Positions 9,334-18,005 of a stretch of 64,000 nucleotides of DNA are shown piece by piece. The notes beneath the pieces were generated by a model. That model made no database searches and was not told where the DNA came from. It saw only the letters and a list, made by a program, of their open reading frames with translations. Every line of letters begins with the position of its first letter. The first letter of the stretch is position 1. This DNA is from a bacterium (GTDB lineage Bacteria; Zixibacteria; MSB-5A5; CAIYYT01): the NCBI GenBank assembly GCA_016708315.1, contig JADJGC010000025.1, positions 1 to 64,000 on the forward strand. Direction: 5' to 3'. Both the position numbers and the translations under genes were made by a program.

Positions 9334-10257
9334 TTATTTGAATCGCTTTGGTGAGCGAAGTTCCCACTCAGCTACAAGTGTCGAAGCGACGAAAATCGAT
9401 GAGTAAGTACCAATCAACAATCCAAATGCCAGCGCGAGGGCAAAGTCGCGAACAACCGGCCCACAGACGAAGAGAATCACCAAAATACAGATGATGGCGT
9501 TCAACTGCGTCACCAAGGTGCGTGAAAGCACCTGATTAATCGACAGGTTGATTGCATCGACGAAGTCGCCCTTCTTGCGAAACATCTTAAGGTTCTCGCG
9601 AATTCGGTCAAAGACCACGACCTTGTCCTGCAAGGAGTAACCAATCAGCGTAAGAAGTGCCGAAAGAACCAGCAGTGAGATTTCGCGCTGTAAGATGAAC
9701 ATTATCCCAAGGACCGCCAACACGTCATGGAACGTCGATATGATTGCCGCCACCGAAAAGCGGAAGTCGAAGCGAATCATGATGTAGATCAAGATGCCGA
9801 TCAGGGCTATGATCATTGCAACACCGGCTTGGCGCTGAAGCTCTTTGCCAATCGTCGGCCCGACTTCTTGAACCGAGTCGAGTGTGAAACGGTTTGTCGG
9901 AAATTCACGCTCAAAAACTGAGATGATCTTGTGTGCTTCAGTTTCTTCGCCACTACCGCTTGTCGCGATGCCGACGCGCACCAGGAACATATTCTGAACT
10001 GAGCCAAAGACCTGCTGAATGCTGGCGTCCTGATAACCGTCCTTTGCGAGTGCGGAACGCACGTCACCGACCGAGACGGGTTGGTCGAAGTTGCCGCGAA
10101 TCATCGTTCCACCGGAGAAGTCGATCGACAGATCGGCTTGCCCTAAGAAAATGATTGCCAAAGAGACAATTCCGAGAATCACCAGAATACCGGAAAGCAC
10201 GTAGGCGTACTTGCGTTTTCCGATGAAATCTATCTTAGTCTGACCAATTAACTGCAT
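9334..10257 (-). CDS. secF: Protein translocase subunit SecF
   Basis: 307 residues, normal length. Inner-membrane partner of SecD that uses proton motive force to help SecYEG release exported proteins. Six transmembrane segments; hallmark stretches are FSGGTMIRG (first periplasmic domain), VGPTIGKELQRQA, LLTLIGYSLQDKVVVFDRIREN (family signature D-x-VVVFDR-x-RE) and GTYSSIFVASTLV near the end. It follows secD with a 15-nt gap, so the two are cotranscribed and translated together. Confidence 0.96.
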   Translation of the reverse strand: MQLIGQTKIDFIGKRKYAYVLSGILVILGIVSLAIIFLGQADLSIDFSGGTMIRGNFDQPVSVGDVRSALAKDGYQDASIQQVFGSVQNMFLVRVGIATSGSGEETEAHKIISVFEREFPTNRFTLDSVQEVGPTIGKELQRQAGVAMIIALIGILIYIMIRFDFRFSVAAIISTFHDVLAVLGIMFILQREISLLVLSALLTLIGYSLQDKVVVFDRIRENLKMFRKKGDFVDAINLSINQVLSRTLVTQLNAIICILVILFVCGPVVRDFALALAFGLLIGTYSSIFVASTLVAEWELRSPKRFK

Positions 10258-10272
10258 TTCTCAAATCTCCAA

Positions 10273-11913
10273 CTATATGCTTAGTTTAGCTGCGCCCTTG
10301 CGCAGGTTGAATGCGAGTTTACCGATGACGAGAGCGGTATAGAGTGATACCATAATACCGACACCCAATGTGACCGCAAATCCTTTGACCGTTCCACTAC
10401 CGAAGTAATAGAGTACGCCGGCAGCGATCAGGTTCGTGATATTGCTGTCAATAATCGGAACTGAAGCCCGCGAGTAACCCGCATCGATAGCAGCTTTGAC
10501 CGTTTTTCCGGCACGAACTTCGTCGCGGATACGCTCGAAAATCAGCACGGAAGAATCTACGGCCAAACCCATCGTCAAGATGATTCCAGCGATGCCGGGA
10601 AGCGTCAAAGTCGCTCCCAGACCGGCCATCACAGCCATCAGGAAGAACACGTTAGTAATCAAGACCAGATTAGCAATGATGCCGGAGGTCCGATAGTAGA
10701 TAAGCATAAACACAACAATCAGCACCAAGGCGACACTGAGGCCGAGCTTGCCGGCTTCAATGGAGTCTTTTCCAAGCGTCGGACCAATGACATTGTTCTC
10801 TACGATTTTAACCGGCGCCGGAAGTGCACCAGCGCGAAGAATCGTGGCAAGGTCCTTTGCATCAAAGAATGTCGCCGTACCGCCGAGCGTGATTTGACCT
10901 TTGTCGCGAATCTTGGAACGAATATTCGGAGCCGATTCGACCTTGCCGTCGAGCAAGATTGCCAGCGGCTTGCCGATATTTGGACCGGTTACGCGACCAA
11001 ACATTTCGCCGCCTTCACGATCAAACACGAAGTCGACGACCGGTTTGTGGAATTGATCATAGTTGGGATTGGCGTCGGTCAAATGAGTACCGCTCATTTC
11101 GACCTTCTTCTTCAGGAGATAAAGCGGGCGAATTCTTTGGCCATTGACCAGTTCGCTGCGAGTACTCCAGGCAAATTCGACATCGGGAGGAATCACCGCC
11201 TTAATAGACGGATTTTCGAGAATTCGGTCAACCGTGTTGAAATCGCTTTCAGCGACGGCGTAGAACGGTCCTGCATAACTGATGTATTGCGACAAACCAG
11301 TGGCGTCGGAGTCGTCAATATCGGCAAAAGCATTCGCGGAGTCGGCCGTTTTGGTGGTATCACCGAAGGGATCTACGAATGGATTGGCTGATGTATCGGC
11401 AGGTGTTGTGGAGGATTCTCCGCCTTCGATCTTTGCCGCTATTGGATCGAGACGCTTCACCAGCATTTCGCTGTTTTCAGGGCTTTCAACGATCTTAAAC
11501 TCGAGTAAAGCCGTCTTTCCGATCAGGTTACGGGCGCGTTCCGGATCTTGAAGAGCCGGCAGCTCAACCACGATACGATTGTCGCCTTGGGCCTGAATAA
11601 CCGGTTCAGCAACGCCAAACTCGTCGACGCGGTTGCGAATGATCTCAAGAGCGCGTTCGCGAGCATCTTTGCCGGCATTTTCGTCTAGTTGTGATTTATC
11701 AACTTCCAGCACGACACGCATGCCGCCTTGAAGGTCGAGTCCCAGTTTCAGCGCTTTCTTTTGGAGTGCGGCAAATCCATCCGGATCGCTCGTTCTCATT
11801 GTTTCCCGCGCAGAATCACTCATCGTGAAATACTGGTAGGTGGGCCAGAGATAAAAGATAGCAGCTGCGATTAGAAGAATCGTCAATACTACCTTCCAGG
11901 TATCGCCTTTCAT
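10273..11913 (-). CDS. secD: Protein translocase subunit SecD
   Basis: 546 residues. Hallmarks: LGLDLQGGMRVVLEVD after the first membrane helix, ERALEIIRNRVDEFGVAEPVIQ and RIVVELPALQDPERAR in the first periplasmic domain, LDGKVESAPNIRSKI, VIGPTLGKDSIEAG, and AVDSSVLIFERIRDEVRAGK in the membrane domain. Residues about 165-215 form a low-complexity Asp/Ser/Thr-rich insertion in the large periplasmic domain. Forms the SecDF complex with the next gene. No yajC is visible nearby. Confidence 0.96.
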   Translation of the reverse strand: MKGDTWKVVLTILLIAAAIFYLWPTYQYFTMSDSARETMRTSDPDGFAALQKKALKLGLDLQGGMRVVLEVDKSQLDENAGKDARERALEIIRNRVDEFGVAEPVIQAQGDNRIVVELPALQDPERARNLIGKTALLEFKIVESPENSEMLVKRLDPIAAKIEGGESSTTPADTSANPFVDPFGDTTKTADSANAFADIDDSDATGLSQYISYAGPFYAVAESDFNTVDRILENPSIKAVIPPDVEFAWSTRSELVNGQRIRPLYLLKKKVEMSGTHLTDANPNYDQFHKPVVDFVFDREGGEMFGRVTGPNIGKPLAILLDGKVESAPNIRSKIRDKGQITLGGTATFFDAKDLATILRAGALPAPVKIVENNVIGPTLGKDSIEAGKLGLSVALVLIVVFMLIYYRTSGIIANLVLITNVFFLMAVMAGLGATLTLPGIAGIILTMGLAVDSSVLIFERIRDEVRAGKTVKAAIDAGYSRASVPIIDSNITNLIAAGVLYYFGSGTVKGFAVTLGVGIMVSLYTALVIGKLAFNLRKGAAKLSI

Positions 11914-12090
11914 ATTAAGGAATATCCTCCGTCGTTAATACAGATGAACCCAAACGAGGTCTTAGACAATTAGTCGCGTAATATACGAACAAGGAGTTGA
12001 GAGTCAACAGGTATTTGCCCTATCGGCTGAGTGGAATCTGCACAGCCTTCGAACCGATCGACATCGCGCAAGTTGTTTGCTTTTGGAGAG

Positions 12091-12594
12091 TTATTGGAGG
12101 CGTTTCTGGAGTTGACCGCGCAGAGCGAATGAAGCGCCATCGATTGCCCGAGAGACGGCAAGTATGCCATTAAGATGGTCTATTTCGTGCTGTAAGAGCT
12201 CGGAAAGGTCATCATTGATGTCTTCTTGCCGCTCTGTCCAATTGCGGTCGCGGTATGTCACTCGACAGCTACGGTGGCGACGAACTCTCACAAACAGATC
12301 AGGAAACGACATACAATCGTCCCAAAGCTCGAAAGTCTCCGAACTCAGTTGATCAAGAACTGGATTGAAAAATACTCTTGGTTCGGAGATGTGCATATAT
12401 ACGAGTCGTTTCATGACTCCGATTTGCGGCGCAGCTATGGCGCGACCGGCATTATAGCGACGGCGAAAATCAAACAACGTGTCGTGAAGATCCTGGATGG
12501 CCGGACCCAACGATTCGAGTTCGTCGCGGTGAACCTCATCACACGATTGGAGCAAAAGCGGATTGCCAAGCAAGAGTATTTCGCGGACAGCCAT
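12091..12594 (-). CDS. def: Peptide deformylase (divergent)
   Basis: 167 residues, standard length. Removes the N-formyl group from nascent proteins, using a metal held by one Cys and two His. Motif 3 is perfect (LLQHEIDHLNGIL). Motif 1 reads GRAIAAPQIG (usual GxGLAAPQIG). Motif 2 reads DDCMS rather than EGCLS, but it keeps the metal-binding Cys. The changes suggest a divergent or second-copy deformylase; whether it is the housekeeping enzyme cannot be told from this window. Lies 5 nt downstream of the lipoprotein dehydrogenase gene and may share its transcript. Confidence 0.85.
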   Translation of the reverse strand: MAVREILLLGNPLLLQSCDEVHRDELESLGPAIQDLHDTLFDFRRRYNAGRAIAAPQIGVMKRLVYMHISEPRVFFNPVLDQLSSETFELWDDCMSFPDLFVRVRRHRSCRVTYRDRNWTERQEDINDDLSELLQHEIDHLNGILAVSRAIDGASFALRGQLQKRLQ

Positions 12595-12599
12595 TTGGA

Positions 12600-13757
12600 T
12601 TACTTGGAATAGGTGATCCGGTAAATCTTATCGCCGTGATCATCGGATATCAACAACGAACCATCGGCAAGTTGTTCGATATCCACCGGGCGACCGGTTG
12701 GACCGGAAGACGTCAGCCACCCTTCGGCAAAGACTTCGTAGCCGACCGATTTGTTGCCTTCAAGCCGAACTGTCATGACTCGGTAACCGATCGGCTTGCT
12801 GCGATTCCATGAACCGTGTTCGGCAATGAAAATTCGATTCTTGTATTCGGAGGGAAACATTGACCCTGTGTAGAAGCGCATTCCCAAAGACGCAACATGA
12901 GGTCCCAATCGCTGGACAGGCGGGATATACATCAAGCAGTTCTTGCCCTCTCCCTCTTCGGGATCCAGAATCGTGCCGGCGTGGCAGTACGGGAAGCCAA
13001 AGTGCATTCCTTGTTGCGGGGCATGATTTAGCTCATCTGGTGGAATGTCGTCGCCGAGCATATCCCGGCCATTGTCCGTGAACCAGAGTTCCTTGGTCAG
13101 CGGATGCCAATCGAAACCAACGGTGTTGCGGATGCCGCGCGCGAATACCTCAAGGCCGCTGCCATCGATGTTCATGCGCATAATGGTAGCGTAGCGCTGG
13201 TCCTCGCGTTCGCACACGTTGCAAGGAGCACCGACCGGGATGTAGAGTTTTCCGTCCGGACCGAAGCGAATGAATTTCCAACCGTGCCAGGTATCGGAAG
13301 GAAATGCGCTTGTGACAACTACCGGCTCTGGAGGATTGGCGAGATTCGATTCAATATTATCAAAGCGCAAGACACGGTTAACCTCTGCGACATAGAGCGA
13401 GCCATTGCGAAACGCCACTCCGTTTGGCATAAACAGCCCTGAGGCAATTGTGAATTTTTCGTCGGCGCGAAAGTCGCGGTTGGTATCGCGGAGAGCATAG
13501 ACTTTGTCTTCTCGTGTCGAGACAAAGAGAATTCCTTCGCTTCCCTGTGCAAACGAACGCGCACCTTCCACTCCATCGGCATAGATGCTAATCTTGAATC
13601 CGGGCGGGAGCTTAATACTTGCGAGGTCGCCTGTCGGGCTGTTCGTGTTTTGTGAACAAGCCAGTGAAGTTGTGAGCAAAGAAACTAAGATAAGAGCGAC
13701 TAAGCTCCTGCGAAACTCATGAGTAGATATTGTCATACCTTTCATTATACGTTTCAC
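12600..13757 (-). CDS. Lipoprotein, glucose/sorbosone dehydrogenase-like beta-propeller (PQQ-type)
   Basis: 385 residues. The N-terminus has a signal peptide with lipobox TSLAC, predicting lipid anchoring in the envelope. The body is a six-bladed propeller of the soluble glucose/sorbosone dehydrogenase family: LPPGFKISIYADGVEGARS, LFVSTREDKVYAL, NGVAFRNGSLYVAEV, FIRFGPDGKLYIPVGAPCNVCE, GFDWHPLTKELWFTDNGRDMLGDDIPPDELN, FIAEHGSWNRS, GRPVDIEQLADGSLLISDDHGDKIYRITY. This fold binds PQQ in known members; the substrate here is unknown. Start codon uncertain: GTG at 13757, ATG at 13745 and ATG at 13736 are in frame, none with a strong ribosome site. Confidence 0.82.
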   Translation of the reverse strand: MKRIMKGMTISTHEFRRSLVALILVSLLTTSLACSQNTNSPTGDLASIKLPPGFKISIYADGVEGARSFAQGSEGILFVSTREDKVYALRDTNRDFRADEKFTIASGLFMPNGVAFRNGSLYVAEVNRVLRFDNIESNLANPPEPVVVTSAFPSDTWHGWKFIRFGPDGKLYIPVGAPCNVCEREDQRYATIMRMNIDGSGLEVFARGIRNTVGFDWHPLTKELWFTDNGRDMLGDDIPPDELNHAPQQGMHFGFPYCHAGTILDPEEGEGKNCLMYIPPVQRLGPHVASLGMRFYTGSMFPSEYKNRIFIAEHGSWNRSKPIGYRVMTVRLEGNKSVGYEVFAEGWLTSSGPTGRPVDIEQLADGSLLISDDHGDKIYRITYSK

Positions 13758-13775
13758 GAACTCGATTTGTCGCGA

Positions 13776-14534
13776 TCAAGGTTTGAGGTAGTCGAGTATT
13801 TGATAGTGAATCTCTCCATTGCTTGCAAGGAGATTGGTGCTGTCAATTCCGATTTGGTCTCCTGAGAAGTCGGTGCATTTGCCACCTGCCGCTTCAATTA
13901 TCGCAACCAGGGCGGCTATGTCCCAAATGTGGATCATGGATTGCACAACTGCTTCAAGCCGGCCGGTGGCAACCAAATGGAACGGATAGCAATCACCAAA
14001 GGCACGGACGCGATCGATTGAACTAAAGAGATTGAACAAGTTTGCCTGTGGAATGTACTCCGGCCAGCGATTGAGGCCCGCAAAGGAAATGGCCGATTGA
14101 GCCAGCTCTGAGATATCACTCACTCGAACAGACTTGCCGTTTAAGAATGCCTCTCCATTCGCAGCATAAAGCAACTCGCCTATTGCCGGCATACTTGAAA
14201 CGCCGACAATCAACTTGTCCTTGTGCATCAGGGCGATCTGAGTCCCGAACAGCGGGATGTTTCGGATGAAGTTCTTGGTACCGTCAATTGGGTCGATTAT
14301 CCAGACATAGTCGCTTGAATTCGACGACTTGCCAGTTTCTTCGCCAAGAAACCCATGATCGGGAAAGTCGGCTTTGATTGTCGCGATAATCACCCGTTCG
14401 GTTTCACGGTCGGCAACAGTGACCGGTGATTGATCAGGCTTGATTTCAACGGCGACATCGTTGCGGAAGTACTTCATTGAAATCTCGTCTGCACAGCTAG
14501 CAGCAAGGAGTGCAGTCTTGAGAAATTCACTCAT
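13776..14534 (-). CDS. Inositol-monophosphatase family phosphatase (histidinol-phosphatase type)
   Basis: 252 residues from the ATG at 14534, chosen because GGAG lies just upstream; it overlaps the preceding gene by 8 nt, suggesting translational coupling. Mg-dependent phosphatase fold: GEETGKS (metal-binding Glu), WIIDPIDGTKNFIRNIPLFGTQIAL (DPIDGT motif), and C-terminal WDIAALVAIIEAAGG (W-D motif). Length and FIRNIP after the DPIDGT motif fit the HisN branch, but inositol phosphate, histidinol phosphate or PAP could each be the substrate. Confidence 0.85.
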   Translation of the reverse strand: MSEFLKTALLAASCADEISMKYFRNDVAVEIKPDQSPVTVADRETERVIIATIKADFPDHGFLGEETGKSSNSSDYVWIIDPIDGTKNFIRNIPLFGTQIALMHKDKLIVGVSSMPAIGELLYAANGEAFLNGKSVRVSDISELAQSAISFAGLNRWPEYIPQANLFNLFSSIDRVRAFGDCYPFHLVATGRLEAVVQSMIHIWDIAALVAIIEAAGGKCTDFSGDQIGIDSTNLLASNGEIHYQILDYLKP

Positions 14535-15831
14535 CTTCGTTCTCCGTTCCGCAGCTTGCACCATCGTTCTTTGTGTATTCCTGCATTATCCCTATGCTCT
14601 TCCCTGCTAACCAACCGGTGCTCCAAGCTGATTGAAAATTGTAGCCACCGGTGATTCCGTCAATATCGAGCACTTCGCCGGCGAAATAGAGCCCGGGGCA
14701 AAGTCGGCTTTCCATGGTCCGAAAATCAACTTCCTTCAATTTCACACCACCTGCCGTAACAAACTCCTCTTTGAACTCGCCCTTGCCTGTAACTTTGAAG
14801 ACGGCGCGCGTCAGCTCGTCAGCTATCTGCTGCATTTGCTCGCGGGTGATATGCGACCAGCTCGCGTCGTCATCAATACCGGCTCGCCGCGCTGTGCGCT
14901 CCCAGTAGCGCTTGACTATCGGCAGGAAGTTATGGCCGATGACCGTGCGCTTGGGAAATTCAGTACGGTAATCCCGCATCCGTTGAAGGACTTCCTCGGT
15001 ATTGATGCTACCGAGAAAGTTGACGGTTAGCTCTGCCTGGTAACGGCTGGAAAAGAGCAGTCTTGCTCCCCACGCTGAAAGTTTGAGAACCGCCGGCCCA
15101 CTCAGACCCCAATGGGTAATCAAAAGCGGGCCGCTCCATTTGAGTTTCTTGTTCTCTGGAAATGAAAGTTCAAGATGTGCGTTTTCGAAACTCAACCCGC
15201 CAAATTCGCGCAGGCGATCATCTTTAATATTGAACGTAAACAACGATGGAACCGGCGAAATGATGGTGTGTCCAAGCGACTGAGCGATTTTGTAACCGGA
15301 CGGACTTGAACCAGTAGCGATCAGCACACGTTCGAATTCGTGCGTCTCGCCATCTTTGATTGCGACCAAGAATCCGGAATCACCACGCGGACTCACCGAA
15401 TCGACCCGGGCATGCAACCACAGATTAACACCTACCTCGGTGGCAGCATTCTGAAGGCATTCGATTATAGTGGCTGAGCTGTCTGTCACCGGAAACATCC
15501 GGCCATCCGGCTCGGCCTTCAATTTGACACCTCGATTGGCGAACCAATTGACGGTGTCACGAGTAGCGAACTTGTGAAACGGCCCGATTAGTTCTTTGTT
15601 GCCGCGCGGATAGCCCTTGAGAAGCTGTTCGATCTCGAAGTTGTTATTGGTAACATTGCAGCGACCGCCTCCGGATATTCCAACTTTGTAAAGCGGTTGA
15701 CGACTCGATTCTATCAAGACGACACGAGCACGGCGAAAACTTTCCGCGGCTGTAATCGCCGCGAAATAGCCGGCGGCGCCTGCACCAATGATGGCAATAT
15801 TGGGGAAAGAGTCTTTCAATTCATCACTCAC
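14527..15831 (-). CDS. HI0933 family NAD(P)/FAD-dependent flavoprotein
   Basis: 434 residues. N-terminal FAD-binding Rossmann motif IIGAGAAGYFAAITAAE, then GISGGGRCNVTNNN, a hallmark of the HI0933/BaiN/YhiN family. RVLIATGSSPSGYKIAQSLGHTI, LLITHWGLSGPAVLKLSAW and the C-terminal ETVTAGGV-type segment EEFVTAGGVKLKEVDFRTMESRLCPGLYFAGEVLDIDGITGGYNFQSAW are all as expected. Members are oxidoreductases of mostly unknown substrate. First gene of the minus-strand run ending at secF. Confidence 0.92.
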   Translation of the reverse strand: MSDELKDSFPNIAIIGAGAAGYFAAITAAESFRRARVVLIESSRQPLYKVGISGGGRCNVTNNNFEIEQLLKGYPRGNKELIGPFHKFATRDTVNWFANRGVKLKAEPDGRMFPVTDSSATIIECLQNAATEVGVNLWLHARVDSVSPRGDSGFLVAIKDGETHEFERVLIATGSSPSGYKIAQSLGHTIISPVPSLFTFNIKDDRLREFGGLSFENAHLELSFPENKKLKWSGPLLITHWGLSGPAVLKLSAWGARLLFSSRYQAELTVNFLGSINTEEVLQRMRDYRTEFPKRTVIGHNFLPIVKRYWERTARRAGIDDDASWSHITREQMQQIADELTRAVFKVTGKGEFKEEFVTAGGVKLKEVDFRTMESRLCPGLYFAGEVLDIDGITGGYNFQSAWSTGWLAGKSIGIMQEYTKNDGASCGTENEDE

Positions 15832-16013
15832 TACTTGGTTGCTCCCGGAGTTATTGGCAATATCGCGATTGCCCTATTTGATGCAGTGGCACCAAGGCGA
15901 AGATCGCGGTACTTGTTGCGTACACGCATTATATCTCGAAGAGGGAACTAATTGCAAAAAAGAATTAAGAAGGACGTTACGTACTCTACGGAATCGTAGT
16001 AAGGTGAACGAGT

Positions 16014-16448
16014 CTACTTGTTGCTGAGCTGCAGTTTTGCCGTAACGATTTTGGAGATATCGAGAATCGTCAGACTTTGAGCCTGCTCCACGACCCGCTC
16101 TTTGAACTTCATCCAGCTTTCGTGAAAAGCACAAGGCGCTGCGGAAGTACAAGAGTGCAGTCCCATGACACATTCGTCCTCAAGGGCAGCAAGACTATCA
16201 GTAGCTGCCATGATTCGGTAGAGAGTGACAGAACCCGGATCAACTGCCAATGCAAAGCCGCCATTGGGGCCCTTGGTGGAAGAAACAAAACGCTTTCGGA
16301 CTAACTGGCTCAGAACCTTTGCCAAGAATGGCTCAGGAATATCCAAGGTTTGCGCCAGCGTTCTGGCTTTGATTGATTCACTCGGCGCAAGCGTTGCCAA
16401 GTAGCCAAGCGCTTCGATGGCATATGCCGTTGACTGTTGATATAGCAC
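16014..16448 (-). CDS. Rrf2 family transcriptional regulator, three-cysteine type
   Basis: 144 residues from a GTG start with AGAGGA upstream. N-terminal winged helix (YAIEALGYLATLAP, ARTLAQTLDIPEPFLAKVLSQLVRK, STKGPNGGFAL) matches Rrf2 proteins. The C-terminal part has three cysteines in the order C-x6-C-x5-C (ECVMGLHSCTSAAPCAFH), the iron-sulfur-cluster ligand region of IscR/NsrR/RsrR types. It therefore probably senses Fe-S status, NO or redox. Its own promoter carries a perfect palindrome (16541-16556), suggesting autoregulation. No isc/suf or NO genes are next to it. Confidence 0.88.
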   Translation of the reverse strand: MLYQQSTAYAIEALGYLATLAPSESIKARTLAQTLDIPEPFLAKVLSQLVRKRFVSSTKGPNGGFALAVDPGSVTLYRIMAATDSLAALEDECVMGLHSCTSAAPCAFHESWMKFKERVVEQAQSLTILDISKIVTAKLQLSNK

Positions 16449-16528
16449 GGTAATCCTCTTGCTTTAGCTATGAGCGAATTCGAACACGCACCACATATCT
16501 CCAATTGTATTTGTGACTCACTAGTCGC

Positions 16529-16556
16529 AATCTAATCGTATTGACAATGCTGTCAA
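16529..16556 (-). promoter_or_regulatory. Promoter with perfect TTGACA-ATGC-TGTCAA palindrome upstream of the Rrf2 gene
   Basis: On the minus strand TTGACA (16556-16551), 16-nt spacer, TAGATT (16534-16529). The -35 box is half of a perfect 6+4+6 palindrome at 16541-16556, a plausible operator overlapping the promoter. Confidence 0.5.
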
Positions 16557-16711
16557 CTCTTAACTGGGATTTTATGGCTCTACTTTCTATTGATTCCCTC
16601 TTGACCACTGCAACAGACTAATCTGTTATTTACCATTGGTTTATCACCAACAATTCCGTTATAGAGGCAGCGCATTAGCAAATAAGATGAAATTCATTCG
16701 TTTTTTATCGT

Positions 16712-16740
16712 TGACAGGATAAAGTTAGTCCTATATATTG
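16712..16740 (+). promoter_or_regulatory. Strong sigma70-type promoter of the receiver-domain gene
   Basis: TTGACA (16712-16717), exact 17-nt spacer, TATATT (16735-16740). It would start transcription about 55 nt before the ATG at 16803, which has AAAGGAG upstream. The 354-nt gap between the Rrf2 gene and this gene holds these two divergent promoters and otherwise no gene. Confidence 0.7.
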
Positions 16741-16802
16741 ACGATAATTGAATCGGAAACTCTTAATCACGAAATGGCCGTAAGAAGCCAAAGGAGAAGT
16801 CG

Positions 16803-17192
16803 ATGTTAGCTGCAAGCAGAAACCGTAAAGGCGAGTTGGTCTCGATTGTGTCCGAACAATTGGGTGCCTCTGAAAAGGGACGAGTTCTCGTTGTCGAGGC
16901 CAATCCCTGCGATTTGACACATGCCAGAATTGCGATGGTAGGGCAAGGATTCACCTGTATTGACACTGCCCTGTCGCTGAGACAAGCATACGACTGCACG
17001 AAACACACGGAGTACCAGGTTGTTTTGGTCGATTCTTCGCTTCCGGATGGTGATGGATTCGAGTTACTCGAGTGGTTGGACGATAAGTGCGAAGTCATCA
17101 TGCTCTCGGGACACAGCGCGCAGGATCGCAATGTCGGCACTGTTGCCGTATATCAGATGACGTCGCAAGCTGGGAAGTTAATGGCAGTTTAG
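16803..17192 (+). CDS. Degenerate response-regulator receiver-domain protein
   Basis: 129 residues. About residues 25-115 follow the receiver fold: GRVLVVEANPCD (the usual acidic pair reduced to one Glu, E32), VVLVDSSLPDGDGFELLEWL with the phosphoacceptor-position Asp (D77), and EVIMLSGHSAQD. The final helix and the conserved Lys/switch region are shortened, and the C-terminus ends in an unrelated QMTSQAGKLMAV. No output domain. It may be a pseudo-receiver or a stand-alone adaptor. No histidine kinase is adjacent. Strong promoter and ribosome site argue that it is expressed. Confidence 0.65.
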   Translation: MLAASRNRKGELVSIVSEQLGASEKGRVLVVEANPCDLTHARIAMVGQGFTCIDTALSLRQAYDCTKHTEYQVVLVDSSLPDGDGFELLEWLDDKCEVIMLSGHSAQDRNVGTVAVYQMTSQAGKLMAV

Positions 17193-17383
17193 CACGCTGA
17201 ATGCTCGTATGAGCATCACAAAGGGGGAGCTTTCGCGCAAATCAAAATGTATCCGAGTTTGACAATTCTTGACAATATCAAGATTTTGTCGACCAAACAG
17301 CTCCAATTTCCGTAAGTCGTAACTAATCTACCTCCTTGGTACCCCCAAGGCTTGCGAGTGACAATGCAACGAAGGAGCAGTTT

Positions 17384-17941
17384 GTGAACCACTTTTCCAA
17401 ATGGTTAGACAGCGCAACCAATCGACGAGTGTTCTTGGGAACGGCAGCTACAGGTTTTGCGGCAGTACTGGCGCCGAAACTTGTATTCGGGCAAACGATG
17501 AATCAAGATACAGCCGCTGTGGTAACGAAGAAACCAGGCAAAGACAAGGGACCACAAGTCGAGGCCAGTTTGGTCAAGGAGTTTGTGCGTGTATCACACT
17601 CCGACTTTGACGCGGTTCAGCGAATGCTCAAGGAGACGCCGCAACTTCTGCACGTAAGTTGGGATTGGGGCGGTGGAGACTTTGAGGCCGGAATTGAAGC
17701 TGCTTCGCATGTAGGAGATCGAGATATTGCACTTTTCCTCATGGAGCAAGGGGCTCGAGCGAATTTGTTTACGGCAGCGATGCTTGGGCACATTGACATC
17801 GTTAAAGGATTCCTCACCAGCTATCCATACATGATAAACAGCGGCGGAGCGCACGGGTTAGGTCTGATTCACCACGCCAAGAAAGGCGGAGCAGAAGCAG
17901 CACAAGTCCTTGCATATCTGGAATCACTGGGAAATCCGTAG
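17384..17941 (+). CDS. Tat-exported ankyrin-repeat-like protein
   Basis: 185 residues from the GTG at 17384, preceded by AAGGAG. The N-terminus has a twin-arginine signal (NRRVFLGTAATGFAAVL then APKLVFGQ), predicting export of a folded protein. The mature part has a helical repeat pattern like ankyrin repeats: HSDFDAVQRMLKETPQLL, AGIEAASHVGDRDIALFLMEQGA, LFTAAMLGHIDIVKGFLTSYP, GLGLIHHAKKGGAEAAQVLAYLESLG. Ankyrin repeats bind proteins. The partner is unknown and no enzyme is adjacent in an operon. Unusual combination of Tat signal and ankyrin repeats. Confidence 0.7.
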   Translation: MNHFSKWLDSATNRRVFLGTAATGFAAVLAPKLVFGQTMNQDTAAVVTKKPGKDKGPQVEASLVKEFVRVSHSDFDAVQRMLKETPQLLHVSWDWGGGDFEAGIEAASHVGDRDIALFLMEQGARANLFTAAMLGHIDIVKGFLTSYPYMINSGGAHGLGLIHHAKKGGAEAAQVLAYLESLGNP

Positions 17942-18005
17942 ATGAGGGCTTGACCGGCAAATCTGAATAGTCGATACTTGCTGTCACCTGCGGGTGCTGT
18001 TAAGT

